DNA of 64,000 bases from Diphasiastrum complanatum (Eukaryota; Streptophyta; Lycopodiopsida; Lycopodiales; Lycopodiaceae). Location: assembly GCA_029204225.1 (NCBI GenBank), contig CM055102.1:36078585-36142584 (forward strand), given 5' to 3'. Positions 1 to 10,661 of this stretch are shown in pieces (the stretch's first letter is position 1; each line of letters starts with the position of its first letter). A program made the translations under genes and the position numbers. Below the pieces are notes generated by a model. That model searched no databases. It was given only the letters and a program-made list of their open reading frames with translations, and was not told the DNA's origin.

Positions 1-538
1 GAGATATAAATGGAGGTTTGAAAGTTTTCTTACAATACTTGTGCTTGTTGAGTTAATAGAGTAGCGAAGACAAGCTTGTATACGGTCGCTACATATATAT
101 CCTTGGATGGGGACTTGAGGGGCATCAAACAACTCCATAACAAACTCCTTGGAGTCCTTCATGCTTACAATTTAGACAAGGATAATTGGATAAAAACTAT
201 GAAGATGAATCTTGCTCAATATGAGGAAGCTAAATGACAATTTTGGCAAAATTGGGTTATTGTTCTCCTCTTCAAAAGGTATTCAGCCTTGTTCCTTTGT
301 CTTCCACAAGCTTTTAATTTTTATAAGCTAACAACTATATATGATTCATAAAATTGCATGCTTTGGAATCAATCTACGATGAGTATTTATAGGACTCTTA
401 GAGGAGGGTTCTTGGAAGGAAGTCCATTCTTCTATTGTATTCCATAACGTTTGTTGATCCGTATTATTTGTAGCTTTGTTTGTAAATCTCAGGCCTTGTA
501 GAGCATTCTCAATAACAGACTTCGTTTTGGAGAGCTTC
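1..538. other. Flank of Copia-1, no recognisable gene
   Basis: About 540 bases before the first LTR. Short plus-strand frames are broken by stops and match no family I recognise. The last five bases, 534-538 (GCTTC), are the left copy of the target-site duplication of Copia-1. The sequence resumes at 6696 after the element. Confidence 0.6.
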
Positions 539-1220
539 TGTTAAAAATTCACAATTCTAGCTTGACTAGTTTTGGTCATATGACTTGTAAATAGTTAGAT
601 GGTCATGATGTGGCTTGTCACACGTGCCAAATAGCATAGGATTCCATTCATAAGGATGTTCTCAAGTAGACCTAAGTGTTAGAACCTTTGGAATGAGTCC
701 AAATTATGCTTAGATACAAGGGAGAAAAAATAGGAGCTATTTTTGGTAATTTTTACATTGTTGAGGGATCTCCAAGATTCCAACCCTAACTTGGTAGGGA
801 TGAAAAATCCACCAAAATTAGCATTAGGGATAGGTTTAGGGCTACTCATACCTGCCCAAAACCGTGATGGATCATGTATATATAGGTGATGATATCTCAC
901 CAAAATCAATCAAGCAATTTCATGTTTTTTCTCTCATAATGGTGCAATTGCTCTCTATGTTCATAATTGTTTGAGTACTTGTGATTACTAATGATTATAG
1001 GATTGAATGTAGGTCTGGTGTACAGTACTCAGACTGTGGGAGGCCATACTTTCACACGTGTGAAGCCTTCTTCAAGGATTTGGGCCATTTAGTGAGGTTC
1101 AAGCATAGATTTTTGATGGATTTTGATGGTTCAACTTGTGCTAATCTTATGAAATCATAATCTATTGTTTCCCTCATCATTTCAAGTGTTTTAGGATCCT
1201 TATTTGCTGTAATTTTTACA
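539..1220 (+). repeat. Copia-1 5' LTR (682 bp)
   Basis: Begins TGTTAAAAATTC and ends TTTTTACA directly before the primer-binding site. It is repeated almost exactly at 6014-6695. It contains a TATA-like box at 877-885 and a palindromic CACACGTGTG at about 1052-1061 near its 3' part. Confidence 0.97.
877..885 (+). promoter_or_regulatory. TATA box of Copia-1 5' LTR
   Basis: TATATATAG lies in the middle of the LTR, the usual place for the pol II promoter of a plant copia element, with U3 to its left and room for R and U5 to its right. The same motif recurs in the 3' LTR. The transcription start is not determined. Confidence 0.6.
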
Positions 1221-1232
1221 TGGTATCAGAGC
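1221..1232 (+). other. Primer-binding site, tRNA-iMet type
   Basis: TGGTATCAGAGC follows immediately after the CA end of the 5' LTR. This is the standard plant Ty1-copia primer site complementary to the 3' end of initiator methionine tRNA, used to prime minus-strand DNA synthesis. Confidence 0.93.
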
Positions 1233-2031
1233 CTAAAGGCTGAAATGAGCTAAATCCTTGGTTTTCATTCAATTTGATCACAATTTTTGATCTAAATCTT
1301 GTCTAGATTGGATCTTAGCATCTAGTATTGATTCTAGAACTCAAAGTGAGTCAAATACATTGGAGATTGGTGTTGTGTGACTTCATTTGCAGGTGTTTAG
1401 GTGTCTAAAACCAGAGGCAAAGTTGAATTCAATTCACATTACCAAGATAGCAAGTTTTGCTTGCTCCAAGCATTGATTTCTAAGCGAGTTTTGGAGGTGA
1501 TTTCATAGAGGAGGCTTTCTAGCATTCAAGGAGAGGGAATATCAGAGTTTTGGGGACTCTTCAAGGCTGTTCTAAGGTGTAGTAGGCACCTCCTAAAGTG
1601 ATTTAGATTCAGTCCAACCATTGCTTGACTTATGCACCAAATTAGATCAATTTTTCATCAATTTTGATCATTTTTTGCTTGTGATTGGATAGTAGATTGT
1701 GTTGCATCCTCATTAAGTTCCATTTAGATCTTTTACAAGTGATTTTGGAAGTATATTAGGTTGCTGAAATTCACTCTTGATCAGATCATTTGGAAGCTTT
1801 AATGTTCTTTATAGAAAGAGGGGCAATTCTACTAGTATTGTCTACTTCAATCAAGCAAGTGCATTGTTTCTAGTATTCTATGATTTGATTTTGTTAGAGA
1901 TCATTCTTAGATCTTTATAGGAAGTCTATTACTGATCTTTTCAGGTCCCTAAGAAGTGGGATAAGGTAGACCTTCAATCAAATCAATAGAAGTAACCTTC
2001 ATTTGTGTCAAGTCCTTGATTAGAAGACTAG

Positions 2032-5000
2032 ATGGCATCTATAAATGCATATCTTTTGGATACTAATGAAAGGCTCAACAAAACTAACTATTCCATATGG
2101 AAAGTTAGAATGGAATCTATCATGATCATGCAAGATCTGATGGAAATTGTAAATGGTAAGGAGGGTGAACCTATTCATCCTCAAGAAAAAGCCAAATACA
2201 TCAAGAGGTGCAATGTTGCACTACATTGCATAAAAATGAATGTTGCAAATGAACTCTTAAGAGAGGTAGGAGATTGCACTTCATCTCAAGATGCTTGGGA
2301 GACTTTGCAAAAGGTCTATGAATCCAAGAACCAAACTAGAATTTTAGCTTTGAAGAATTAAATCTATAGAAGCTATCAAAAGAAAGGAGAGAGTGCACAT
2401 ACTTTTGTCCTAAGAGTAAAGGAATGAACAAAGAGCTAGCCTTTATAGGTGACCCTATCAAGGATGAAGAGCTTGTTCAACTCATATTGAATGGACTAAG
2501 CTTTGAATTTGACAATTTGGTTCAGGGATATGCAATTATGGGTAAGCTACCCATACTTGAAGAACTCCAAGGCACACTCATGGCCGAGGAATCAAGAAGG
2601 AGCCAAATGCAAGAGAGGATGGATAGGCTTTCCATCCAAGGTGGAGATGACCAAGCTCTCTTCACCAAAGGCAAAGGCAAGTCCAAAGGCAAAGGATCAA
2701 CATTCAAGAAGTCTACAAAGCTTGAGGATCAAGAAGGACCCTCAAAGGCATCTCCATCAACCACCAAAGTCAAGAAGGACAAATCAAAGGTGAAGTGCTA
2801 CTATTGTAGCAAGATGGGGCATTATGCCTCGGAATGCTTCAAGAGGAAGCAAGATCAAAGCCAAGCCAACATGAGCAAAGAGGAAGAGGAGGAGAGTTCA
2901 CATGAGGACTCTCTCATGATGTCCATATTTTCTTCAACAAGCTTCAAAGGAGAAGATCCTTGGTGGATTGACTCGGGTGCTAGTTCACACATGACTAGTA
3001 AAAGAGAGTTTTTCTCTTCTCTCTTATCTTATGATGGACCTATAAAGTCTATCTATACAGCAAATGATGAAGCTTGTAAGATTGAAGGAGTTGGTAGAAT
3101 TCCCCTTTGCGTAGGATCTTCCAAAAATATCAACATAGAAGGTGTTTTGTACATTCCTACAATAACAAAGAATCTACTAAGTGTTGGCCAAATGGTAGAC
3201 AATGGTTTCAATGTTGACTTTGCTTCAAATGAATGTTTCATCAAGAAGAAGGGTAAGATAGTGGCTAAGGGCACTAGACTTGGCAAACTTTATAAGCTGG
3301 ATGCATTTGTGGATACTAATGTTGTCATGTTGGCCGAGAAGAGCAAGATATCTACCTTTACTTTATGGCACAAAAGACTTGGACATGTCAACTCGGGTTC
3401 CATGGAGGCTATGATCAAGGAGGAGTATGCTTTAGGCCTACCAAGGTCTATTGGGAAGGAAGACAAGGTTTGTGAAGCTTGTGCCTTATCCAAGGCACAT
3501 AAGAAGGTGTTTCCTAACTCCATCACAAAGTCATCTCATCCTCTTGAACTCATACACTCGGATGTGCACATTGCTAGCACCAAATCTAATGGAGGTTCAT
3601 CCATGTTTTTAACCTTCATTGATGACTACTCAAGATATTGTTGGGTGTTCTTACTTTCTTTCAAGTCTCAAGTATTTGATACTTTTGTAAAGTTCAAGTT
3701 GTTTGTGGAAAAGCATCATAATCATAGCATCAAGATTCTTAGAAGTGACAATGGTGGAGAATTCATCTCCAATGAGTTCAAGGCCTTTTGTGAGGAGGAA
3801 GGGATCAAGAGAGAGACTTCTTGTCCTTACACTCCTCAACAAAATGGAGTTGCTGAAAGAAGGAATAGAACATTATGTGAATGTTCTAAGGCTTTAAGAT
3901 TAGATGCTTGTTTGCCCAAATCCTTTTGGGGTGAGTCTCTTGTATGTGCAAACTACTTGATGAATAGGGTGTCTTGCAAAGCAATTGAAGGCAAAACTCC
4001 TTATGAGATGTTGTATGGAAAGAAACCCAATCTTAATCACTTGAAAGTTTTTGGGTGTATATGTTATGTGCATGTGCCATTAGAAACAAGAACCAAGGAG
4101 GATCCATCTTCCACAAGAGGGATCATGCTTGGATATGCAAGCTCAAGCAAGGGCTACAAAGTCTATCTCCCATCCTTGAACAAATTTGTTGTTTCAAGGG
4201 ATGTCATCTTTGATGAACATCATATGCATATGCTTGAAGAAGGCTCAAGTGCTCCAACAATAAAAAAGAAGATGGCCGAGGAGCAAGATCTTGGTTTTGA
4301 GGAGGAGCTCATGGAGGAGCAAGCACCAAACCCACCTATCACACCAAGGAGATCTTCAAGGGCAAAAGTGGAGCCATCAAGGCTCACATATCAAGGCAAA
4401 GGACAGCAAGTTGAGGGTATCTCATCCACTTCTTATGCTTTATCTAGTTTTGAAGAACCGTCTAATGTTGAAGATGCATTGAACTCCAAAGAATGGTATA
4501 AAGCTATGTTGGATGAGTATGATGCCTTGATTGAGAATGAAACTTGGTTGCTTGTTGAGAGACCTCAAAGGAATGTAATAGGATGCAAGTGGGTCTTCAA
4601 GCTTAAGTTGAATGCAAATGGGAGTGTTAACAAACATAAAGCAAGATTAGTTGCAAAAGGTTATGCTCAAGAGAGAGGGATAGACTATGAGAAAACTTTT
4701 GCACCCGTGGCCAAGATGGTCACAATAAGACTAATCATTGCACTTGCATCACATTTTGGATGGATTCTATGTCAAATGGATGTCTCTAATGCTTTCTTGA
4801 ATGGTTTTTTGGAAGAGGATATCTATATGGAGCAGCCACAAGGGTTCATCAAGCATGGAATGGAGAACAAAGTATGCCATCTCCAAAAAAGCATCTATGG
4901 CTTGAAGCAAGCCTCAAGATCTTGGAATTCAAGACTACATTGCTATCTTATTTCACTTTCTTTTGTTCAAAGTGAATATGATCCCACTCTTTATATTAAG

Positions 5001-5999
5001 TTTGATGATGTTGGTATTGTACTTTTACTCATTTATGTAGATGACATCATCATTAGTGAAAATAGTGTTGATGGTATTGAAAAAATCAAGATAGATCTAT
5101 CCTTAGAGTTCAAGATGGTAGATCTAGGGTGTCTTCACTTCATCTTAGGCATAGAAGTACTTAGAGGGTCTGATTTTATCTTTATAAGTCAAGTAAACTA
5201 TGCTCAAAGTCTTTTGAAGAAGTTTAAGATGGAAGTATGCAAAAGTGTTGACACACCAATGGAACAAGATGTAAAAGTGCCAAATGAAGATGATGAAAGA
5301 TCCTTCATGGACATCACTTTGTTTAGGCAACTTATAGGTTCCTTAATGTGGATCACTATAACTAGACCAGATCTTAGCTTTAGTGTATGTAGGTTGAGCC
5401 AATCCATGCAAAAGCCATTGAATATCCATTGGAAAAAGACTAAGAGGATTCTAAGATACATCTCGGGTACATTGGATTTTGGGATTCTATATAGAGGAGA
5501 TGTGATTAACCTTCATGCATTTAGTGATTCAGATTTTGCAGGGGACAAGAGGGATAGGAAATCAACAAGTGCCTATTCAACTTTCATAGGAGAAGGTGTG
5601 GTTTCATGGCTTTCAAAAAAGCAAGAAACTATATCTCTATCTTCAACCGAGGCCGAGTACAAAGCTTTGACAACCACTACAAAGGAGGTACTTTGGATCA
5701 AGAGATTATTGGTGGAACTAAAGATCATGGATTCAGAGGAGGCACCAATCATCTACAATGACAATATATCAGTCCAACACCTTACATCTAACCCAATCTT
5801 CCATGCAAGATCTAAGCACATTGAGATATGCCATCACTTTGTGAGAGAAATGGTGCAAGCCAAGGAGATTGCTTTGGAGCATGTTCCAAGCAATGAATGT
5901 GTAGCTGATCTACTTACTAAACCACTTCAAAAGATACCTTTTATGAAGTTCAGATCATCACTTGGAGTGATTAGTAAAGCAATGATTGAACCAAGCTAG
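2032..5999 (+). pseudogene. Copia-1 gag-pol, broken by one stop and one frameshift
   Basis: Gag starts at ATG 2032. Compared with the intact gag of Copia-2, the reading frame meets a TAA at 2359-2361 where the relative has a Gln codon (a single C-to-T change). About 60 bases later, near 2422, one base is missing, shifting the frame. From ATG 2424 the frame is open for 1191 codons. In that segment are a CCHC zinc knuckle at residues 125-138, the protease DSG at 183-185, and a GAG-pre-integrase HHCC region with LWHKRLGH. The integrase triad is D380, D442, E478. RT carries YVDD at 871-874, and RNase H has its first Asp near 1035 and the STEAEY motif. All pol catalytic motifs are intact, so only gag is damaged. 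The polyprotein would act in cytoplasmic virus-like particles. Confidence 0.95.
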
Positions 6000-6004
6000 A
6001 TAGT

Positions 6005-6013
6005 GAGGAGGAG
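6005..6013 (+). other. Polypurine tract of Copia-1
   Basis: GAGGAGGAG abuts the TG of the 3' LTR and lies just after the stop codon of pol at 5997-5999. It is the expected plus-strand primer. The same GAGGAG-TG arrangement is seen in Copia-2 and element E. Confidence 0.85.
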
Positions 6014-6695
6014 TGTTAAAAATTCACAATTCTAGCTTGACTAGTTTTGGTCATATGACTTGTAAATAGTTAGATGGTCATGATGTGGCTTGTCACACGT
6101 GCCAAATAGCATAGGATTCCATTCATAAGGATGTTCTCAAGTAGACCTAAGTGTTAGAACCTTTGGAATGAGTCCAAATTATGCTTAGATACAAGGGAGA
6201 AAAAATAGGAGCTATTTTTGGTAATTTTTGCATTGTTGAGGGATCTCCAAGATTCCAACCCTAACTTGGTAGGGATGAAAGATCCACTAAAATTAGCATT
6301 AGGGATAGGTTTAGGGCTACTCATACCTGTCCAAAACCGTGATGGATCATGTATATATAGGTGATGATATCTCACCAAAATCAATCAAGCAATTTCATGT
6401 TTTTTCTCTCATAATGGTGCAATTGCTCTCTATGTTCATAATTGTTTGAGTACTTGTGATTACTAATGATTATAGGATTGAATGTAGGTCTGGTGTACAG
6501 TACTCAGACTGTGGGAGGCCGTACTTTCACACGTGTGAAGCCTTCTTCAAGGATTTGGGCCATTTAGTGAGGTTCAAGCATAGATTTTTGATGGATTTTG
6601 ATGGTTCAACTTGTGCTAATCTTATGAAATCATAATCTATTGTTTCCCTCATCATTTCAAGTGTTTTAGGATCCTTATTTGCTGTAATTTTTACA
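6014..6695 (+). repeat. Copia-1 3' LTR (682 bp)
   Basis: Same length as the 5' LTR with about five transitions between them. It is followed by GCTTC (6696-6700), the right target-site duplication. Confidence 0.97.
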
Positions 6696-6700
6696 GCTTC

Positions 6701-7214
6701 CCCTAAGGTTGAGAACAGAGGTTCGAAATTCACCATAGGCTTATCGCAGAGAACTAGAGTAGCAGTGTTGTTCTTGAGCTTGGAAATTCTGAATTGGCAC
6801 GGCCCACAAGTTCAGACAGTTCAAATGTATGAAAGGTAATATCGAGGCTTCTATCTGTAGTTTAATATGTTTGGATGAGATTAGTACAAAAAGCATCAAA
6901 ACTCCATATTACTTATAAAATTTGTTGATAATATGACAATTCAATCTACCTTTAATTCTAGAATTTATTGCCTTGATATTTTCTTTAAGAGTAAGTAAAA
7001 CTTTTGCTTAACTAATAAGATTAATAGAGCTCAATAGCTCACATTGCATGAAATGAAGCAAGCAAGAGTTCTCAATGATTGAAGATTAGTAGCAATTTTG
7101 AATTCTTCATGCACAAGTGGATTTGAAGTTTTTACTTAAAAGCCAACCTCTAAGTCTAAAACAAGTTTTGGCCTCAATAAGCCAAATATGGAAATATTGA
7201 CAAAATGATCAAAA
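6701..7214. other. Spacer without recognisable gene
   Basis: Continuation of the Copia-1 insertion site, running to the truncated copia fragment. All frames are broken and I recognise nothing in it. Confidence 0.5.
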
Positions 7215-8938
7215 CTAGTTGAATCTTTCACGGGTCTTAGTGTAATCGACATTGTATACCTGAGAAAATCCTCTAACGACAAGTCGGGCTTTTCTTCTAT
7301 CGATGCTTCTATCTGCTTTGTACTTGACTTTGAAAATCCATTTACAATCAGCTACGTTTCCGCTAGCAGGTAATTCGACAATTGTCCATGTCTGGTTTTT
7401 GATAAGAGATTAATACTCTTTATCATAGCTTCTTTCTAGAGATCGGAATCGGGCTGACTGAGTGCCTCTTTAACAATCGTCGGCTCCTGAACAAGATAGG
7501 CTGCAGACTCGTCAATCTACTTGATAGGTGGTCTGGTAGTCCTTGATGATCTTCTAGGAAATGAAAGAAGTTGATTATTTTCATCATACTGTAGTTGCTG
7601 AACTGCAACATCATCTTTTTCGGATTCGCCATTAATATGTTGTTCGTCAGAAGTAGATGAGCTTGGACTTTCAATGAGAATAGTTGACTGAGAAACCTCG
7701 AAGTTCAATATGTCGGATGAGTTAGACAAGTAGGCTAAATGGGCTTTGTCTTTTCCTTTGAAGTCGATAAACTGATCTTCAATAAAAATGACATCTCGGC
7801 TAGTGAATATCTTCAACTCGATGGGATCGAACAACTTGTAGGCTTGATCTAAAGTGATGTAGCTGATGAAAATACAATTGATACTCTAAAAGTCGAGCTT
7901 CTTCCTGAGATCATGAGGAATCTGCGCATAAGCAGTACATCCAAAAACATTTAAATTCGATATAGAAGGTTTGGTACCTGTCCAAACTTCGAATGGTATT
8001 TTGTCTGAGAGAGACCTTTAGTAGGAAATCTGTTCTGAATATAGGTTGCTGTTGAAATAGCTTCAGCCCAGAAGGACTTCGAAAGTGTCGCATGTGATAA
8101 CATGCACTTTGCTGATTTGACTAAGGTTTTGTTCTTTCTCTCAGCAAAGCATTTGATTGATGCAAATATGAGGTAATGTATTGTTTCTCAATGCCGATGT
8201 TGAGGTAGTACTCCTTGAATTCAGTGGAGATGTATTCTCCCCCGTTGTCAGACCTCAGTGCTTTAATTCTTTTACCAATCTGATTTTCTGCATGCTCTTT
8301 GAATTGTCTAAACTTAATAAAAGCTTCTGATTTCTGCTTGATGAAATAAGTAGCTGTTTTTCGAGATAATTCGTCAATAAAAGTAATGAAATACTTTGCA
8401 TCTAGCAATGAAGGAGTTTGCATTGATCCACATATATCTGAATGAACAACATCTAACAGACCTTTTGCGGCATGCCTATGACTCAATCTAAAAGGAATCC
8501 TAGTCTGCTTTCCAAGGATGCAACTATGGCAGATAGGGAGATCGACTTTACCAGAAGGATAGTTGAGATCAAGTACTAGGGATTGTCTGGATATGTTCAA
8601 AACAGATGCATGATTCCAGTGTCCTAAGCGATGATGTCATAATAATACTTTATTGACAAGAACAGAGGTTTTCAAGACTTGACTAGAATCAAAATAACAA
8701 TGTGCCAATATATATAAGTATCCAAGACTCTTGCCGAGTGCAAGGGCCTTATTACTCCTATCGATAATTCTGTATTGATCAGACTCAAACTCCACCTTAT
8801 GACCTAAATTTGTATTTCTACTTATTGATAACAAATTTGTAGAGAGTTTAGGAACATACAAGACTTTTGACAGTAGTTTGAATTGATCATGCTGGAACCG
8901 TAATCTTACAGTATCTTCACCTTCGATAGTGTGAATGC
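7215..8938 (-). pseudogene. Truncated Ty1-copia pol fragment (protease end to start of RT)
   Basis: Reading leftward from 8938: the end of the protease/pre-integrase linker (VLYVPKLSTNLLSI), the CxxC of the pre-integrase zinc region near 8530 (ICHSCILGK), and integrase with VVHSDICG and LRSDNGGEY. The region around the catalytic Glu is distorted and shortened near 8130. Next comes the integrase tail and proline/serine linker (7834-7517), with SRRSS-like charged sequence, and the start of RT (KWIFKVKYKADRS, KARLVVRGFSQ) near 7370-7220. It then stops without RT core or LTR. Several stops and frameshifts. It differs clearly from Copia-1 and is older. Confidence 0.85.
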
Positions 8939-9084
8939 ATCGGTATGCACATGGAATTCTTTAGAATAATCAGGAGCCCGGAGGATGGGTGCATTGGTAA
9001 GGGCTTCTTTGAGTTGATGAAAGGCGACGCGTTGTTCATCCTTCCATTTGGAAACTACAACTACTTTGTAGATTAAGCATGCTT
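8939..9084 (-). pseudogene. Gypsy-I RT end and RNase H start (left half)
   Basis: Encodes KWKDEQRVAFHQLKEALTNA and then PILRAPDYSKEFHVHTDA, the standard gypsy RT-to-RNase H junction with the first RNase H Asp. It continues the frame broken at 14179. The RNase H body is missing because the copia fragment begins here. Confidence 0.88.
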
Positions 9085-9904
9085 TGTGAGAAATTGGCAA
9101 AAATCTAGCTTGGTATTTTTTATGATAGAAGTTTGTAAGTGAATCTCACATGTGTGGAGGATGTTCCCACGTGTGGAGAATTGTAGAGTAAATCAAAATG
9201 TTTGATATAGGGGTCTCATAGAATTTCATAGTCAAGCATTTAGGTGTAGGATGTTGATAGGGTCAAATTTGGCATAGATGGCAAATTATCCATTTTCACT
9301 TGTAATGCCACTATTGAGCCAAAATAGAGCCAAACTTGTGTCAATTAGAGTGTAGACAAGTGTCATGCTTTTGTTTGATGAAGCTTAAGAGGTCCAATAG
9401 GATTTAGAGGTGGAACCTTGTGAGGTCCAATAGAAAATTGAGGTGTGCTTGAATATAGTCCAATAGAATTTAGAGGTGCATGGATCAATGGTCCAATAGG
9501 ATTAAGAGGTGGCAAAGTTTGATCCAATCATAGTTAAGCATAGTGGTAGCTCATGAATCTATTAGTATCATTGTACTCCTCCTTTTGGATCTAATTGATT
9601 TTGAGATTGAGTGGATTTTGAGTGTCATTGAATTTCTAGCTTTCTCTCTCTACCCGAGAGCTCATGATGGTTTTTATCTCTCTATCCAAGGAGAGCAGCT
9701 TGTTTTTACTTAGAATACTTTTGGAACACTTCCCACACGTGTGAGTGAGAGTTGGAAGTGATTGAATGCATGTAGTAGTGTGTTTTTGCCATAGAATCAA
9801 AGATAGATCTTGAATTTCAATCTAGTCTTGATCTTGGTGCATCTACACACCTTAGGAGATCACAAGTACATGTAGTGGACAATCCACACGTGTGAAATTC
9901 AACA
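9085..9904 (+). repeat. Copia-2 5' LTR (family B, 820 bp)
   Basis: Begins TGTGAGAAATTGG and ends ACGTGTGAAATTCAACA. Near-identical copies occur at 13359-14178 and, as a solo LTR in reverse, at 35336-36146. It carries a paired CACRTGTG module at 9147-9176, and palindromic CACACGTGTG near 9732 and next to the 3' end. Confidence 0.97.
9147..9176 (+). promoter_or_regulatory. Paired CACATGTG / CACGTGTG module in LTR-B
   Basis: Two near-palindromic E-box/G-box-like sites, CACATGTG then CACGTGTG, separated by GGAGGATGTTCC. The same arrangement with diverged flanks is found in LTR-D (44570-44598) and LTR-E (49997-50026). CACGTG cores are known binding sites for plant bHLH and bZIP factors. That they act here is inference from conservation. 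Confidence 0.5.
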
Positions 9905-9917
9905 TGGTATCAGAGCC
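9905..9917 (+). other. Primer-binding site of Copia-2
   Basis: TGGTATCAGAGCC directly follows the 5' LTR and is the plant copia initiator-Met-tRNA site. A leader of about 740 bases follows before the gag start at 10662. Confidence 0.93.
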
Positions 9918-10661
9918 TACCTAAGGTTACCATGCATTTTGATCCATTTGAGTGAAAACTATTCATCAATCTTGAACTAGAAATTGTCAAGGCCCATTTT
10001 CCTAGCTATCTTGTTCAATTTTGGATCAAAAGAGATCAAAAGGACATTGATTGGGTCTGACCTGGTACTGTACGGAATCAGGTGCTCAGACACGTGTGAG
10101 GAACATCCAATTTCAGTTTGGGAGTTCTCTTTCATGTTTGATCCAAAAATCTTGCTAGATAGCTTGTTTTGAAGCTATTTTTGTCTAGTTTCTGATGCAA
10201 TCAGTTTCATTCCATTTGGTTGAGCCAATCAAAAGTTATAAGCTTTTGAAGAGGGTTAGGTAGGGCACCTAGACCTAGGTGAACACATTTGGTTTGGTCA
10301 AAAGATTGCTTGTTTGATCCAAAATCACAGTTGAATGCTTACCAATCTCATCTATATGTGATCTAGGCACTGTTTTGAGATCTTAGCCATTTTGTTTCAT
10401 GCAATATTATTGTATTTGAGTCAAATTTGGTTTCTTAGTGTATTTCACACGTGCTAAGAGTGTTTGATCCTAACTTTGCCCATACTCCATCATTTGATGT
10501 GAAGTAGATCTAGTTTTGGAGAGATTGAGATAGCTAGTGAGAATCATCTCACAGTTTGTTGCAAGATCTTGCATAGGAGATGGTAGCACACCATTATTGG
10601 ATCCTATAGTGAGAGAGAAGCAACATTTTTTGTTCATCACTTTTATTTATCTCCACTTTAC

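Larger units (their letters stand above)
539..6695 (+). mobile_element. Copia-1: full-length Ty1-copia LTR retrotransposon
   Basis: A complete 6157-bp element with two 682-bp LTRs beginning TG and ending CA. It is flanked by the 5-bp target-site duplication GCTTC (534-538 and 6696-6700). Order: LTR, primer-binding site, about 800-bp leader, gag-pol, polypurine tract, LTR. Protease, then integrase, then RT, then RNase H is the copia order. By eye the LTRs differ at about five positions, all transitions (about 99.3% identity), so insertion is recent. Its own gag-pol is broken by one stop and one frameshift, so this copy would need proteins from a relative. Confidence 0.97.

Noticed and set aside
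679-909. 76-codon minus-strand ORF repeated at 6154-6384
   Set aside because: It lies inside both Copia-1 LTRs, is antisense to the LTR and contains no domain; it is a by-product of the duplicated LTR.
6527-6736. 69-codon minus ORF at the Copia-1 right border
   Set aside because: It spans the LTR end and the flank and has no family match; chance.
8906-9100. 64-codon ORF crossing the Copia-2 left border
   Set aside because: It joins gypsy RNase H to LTR sequence at one end and to copia sequence at the other; it is an accidental fusion at insertion joints.
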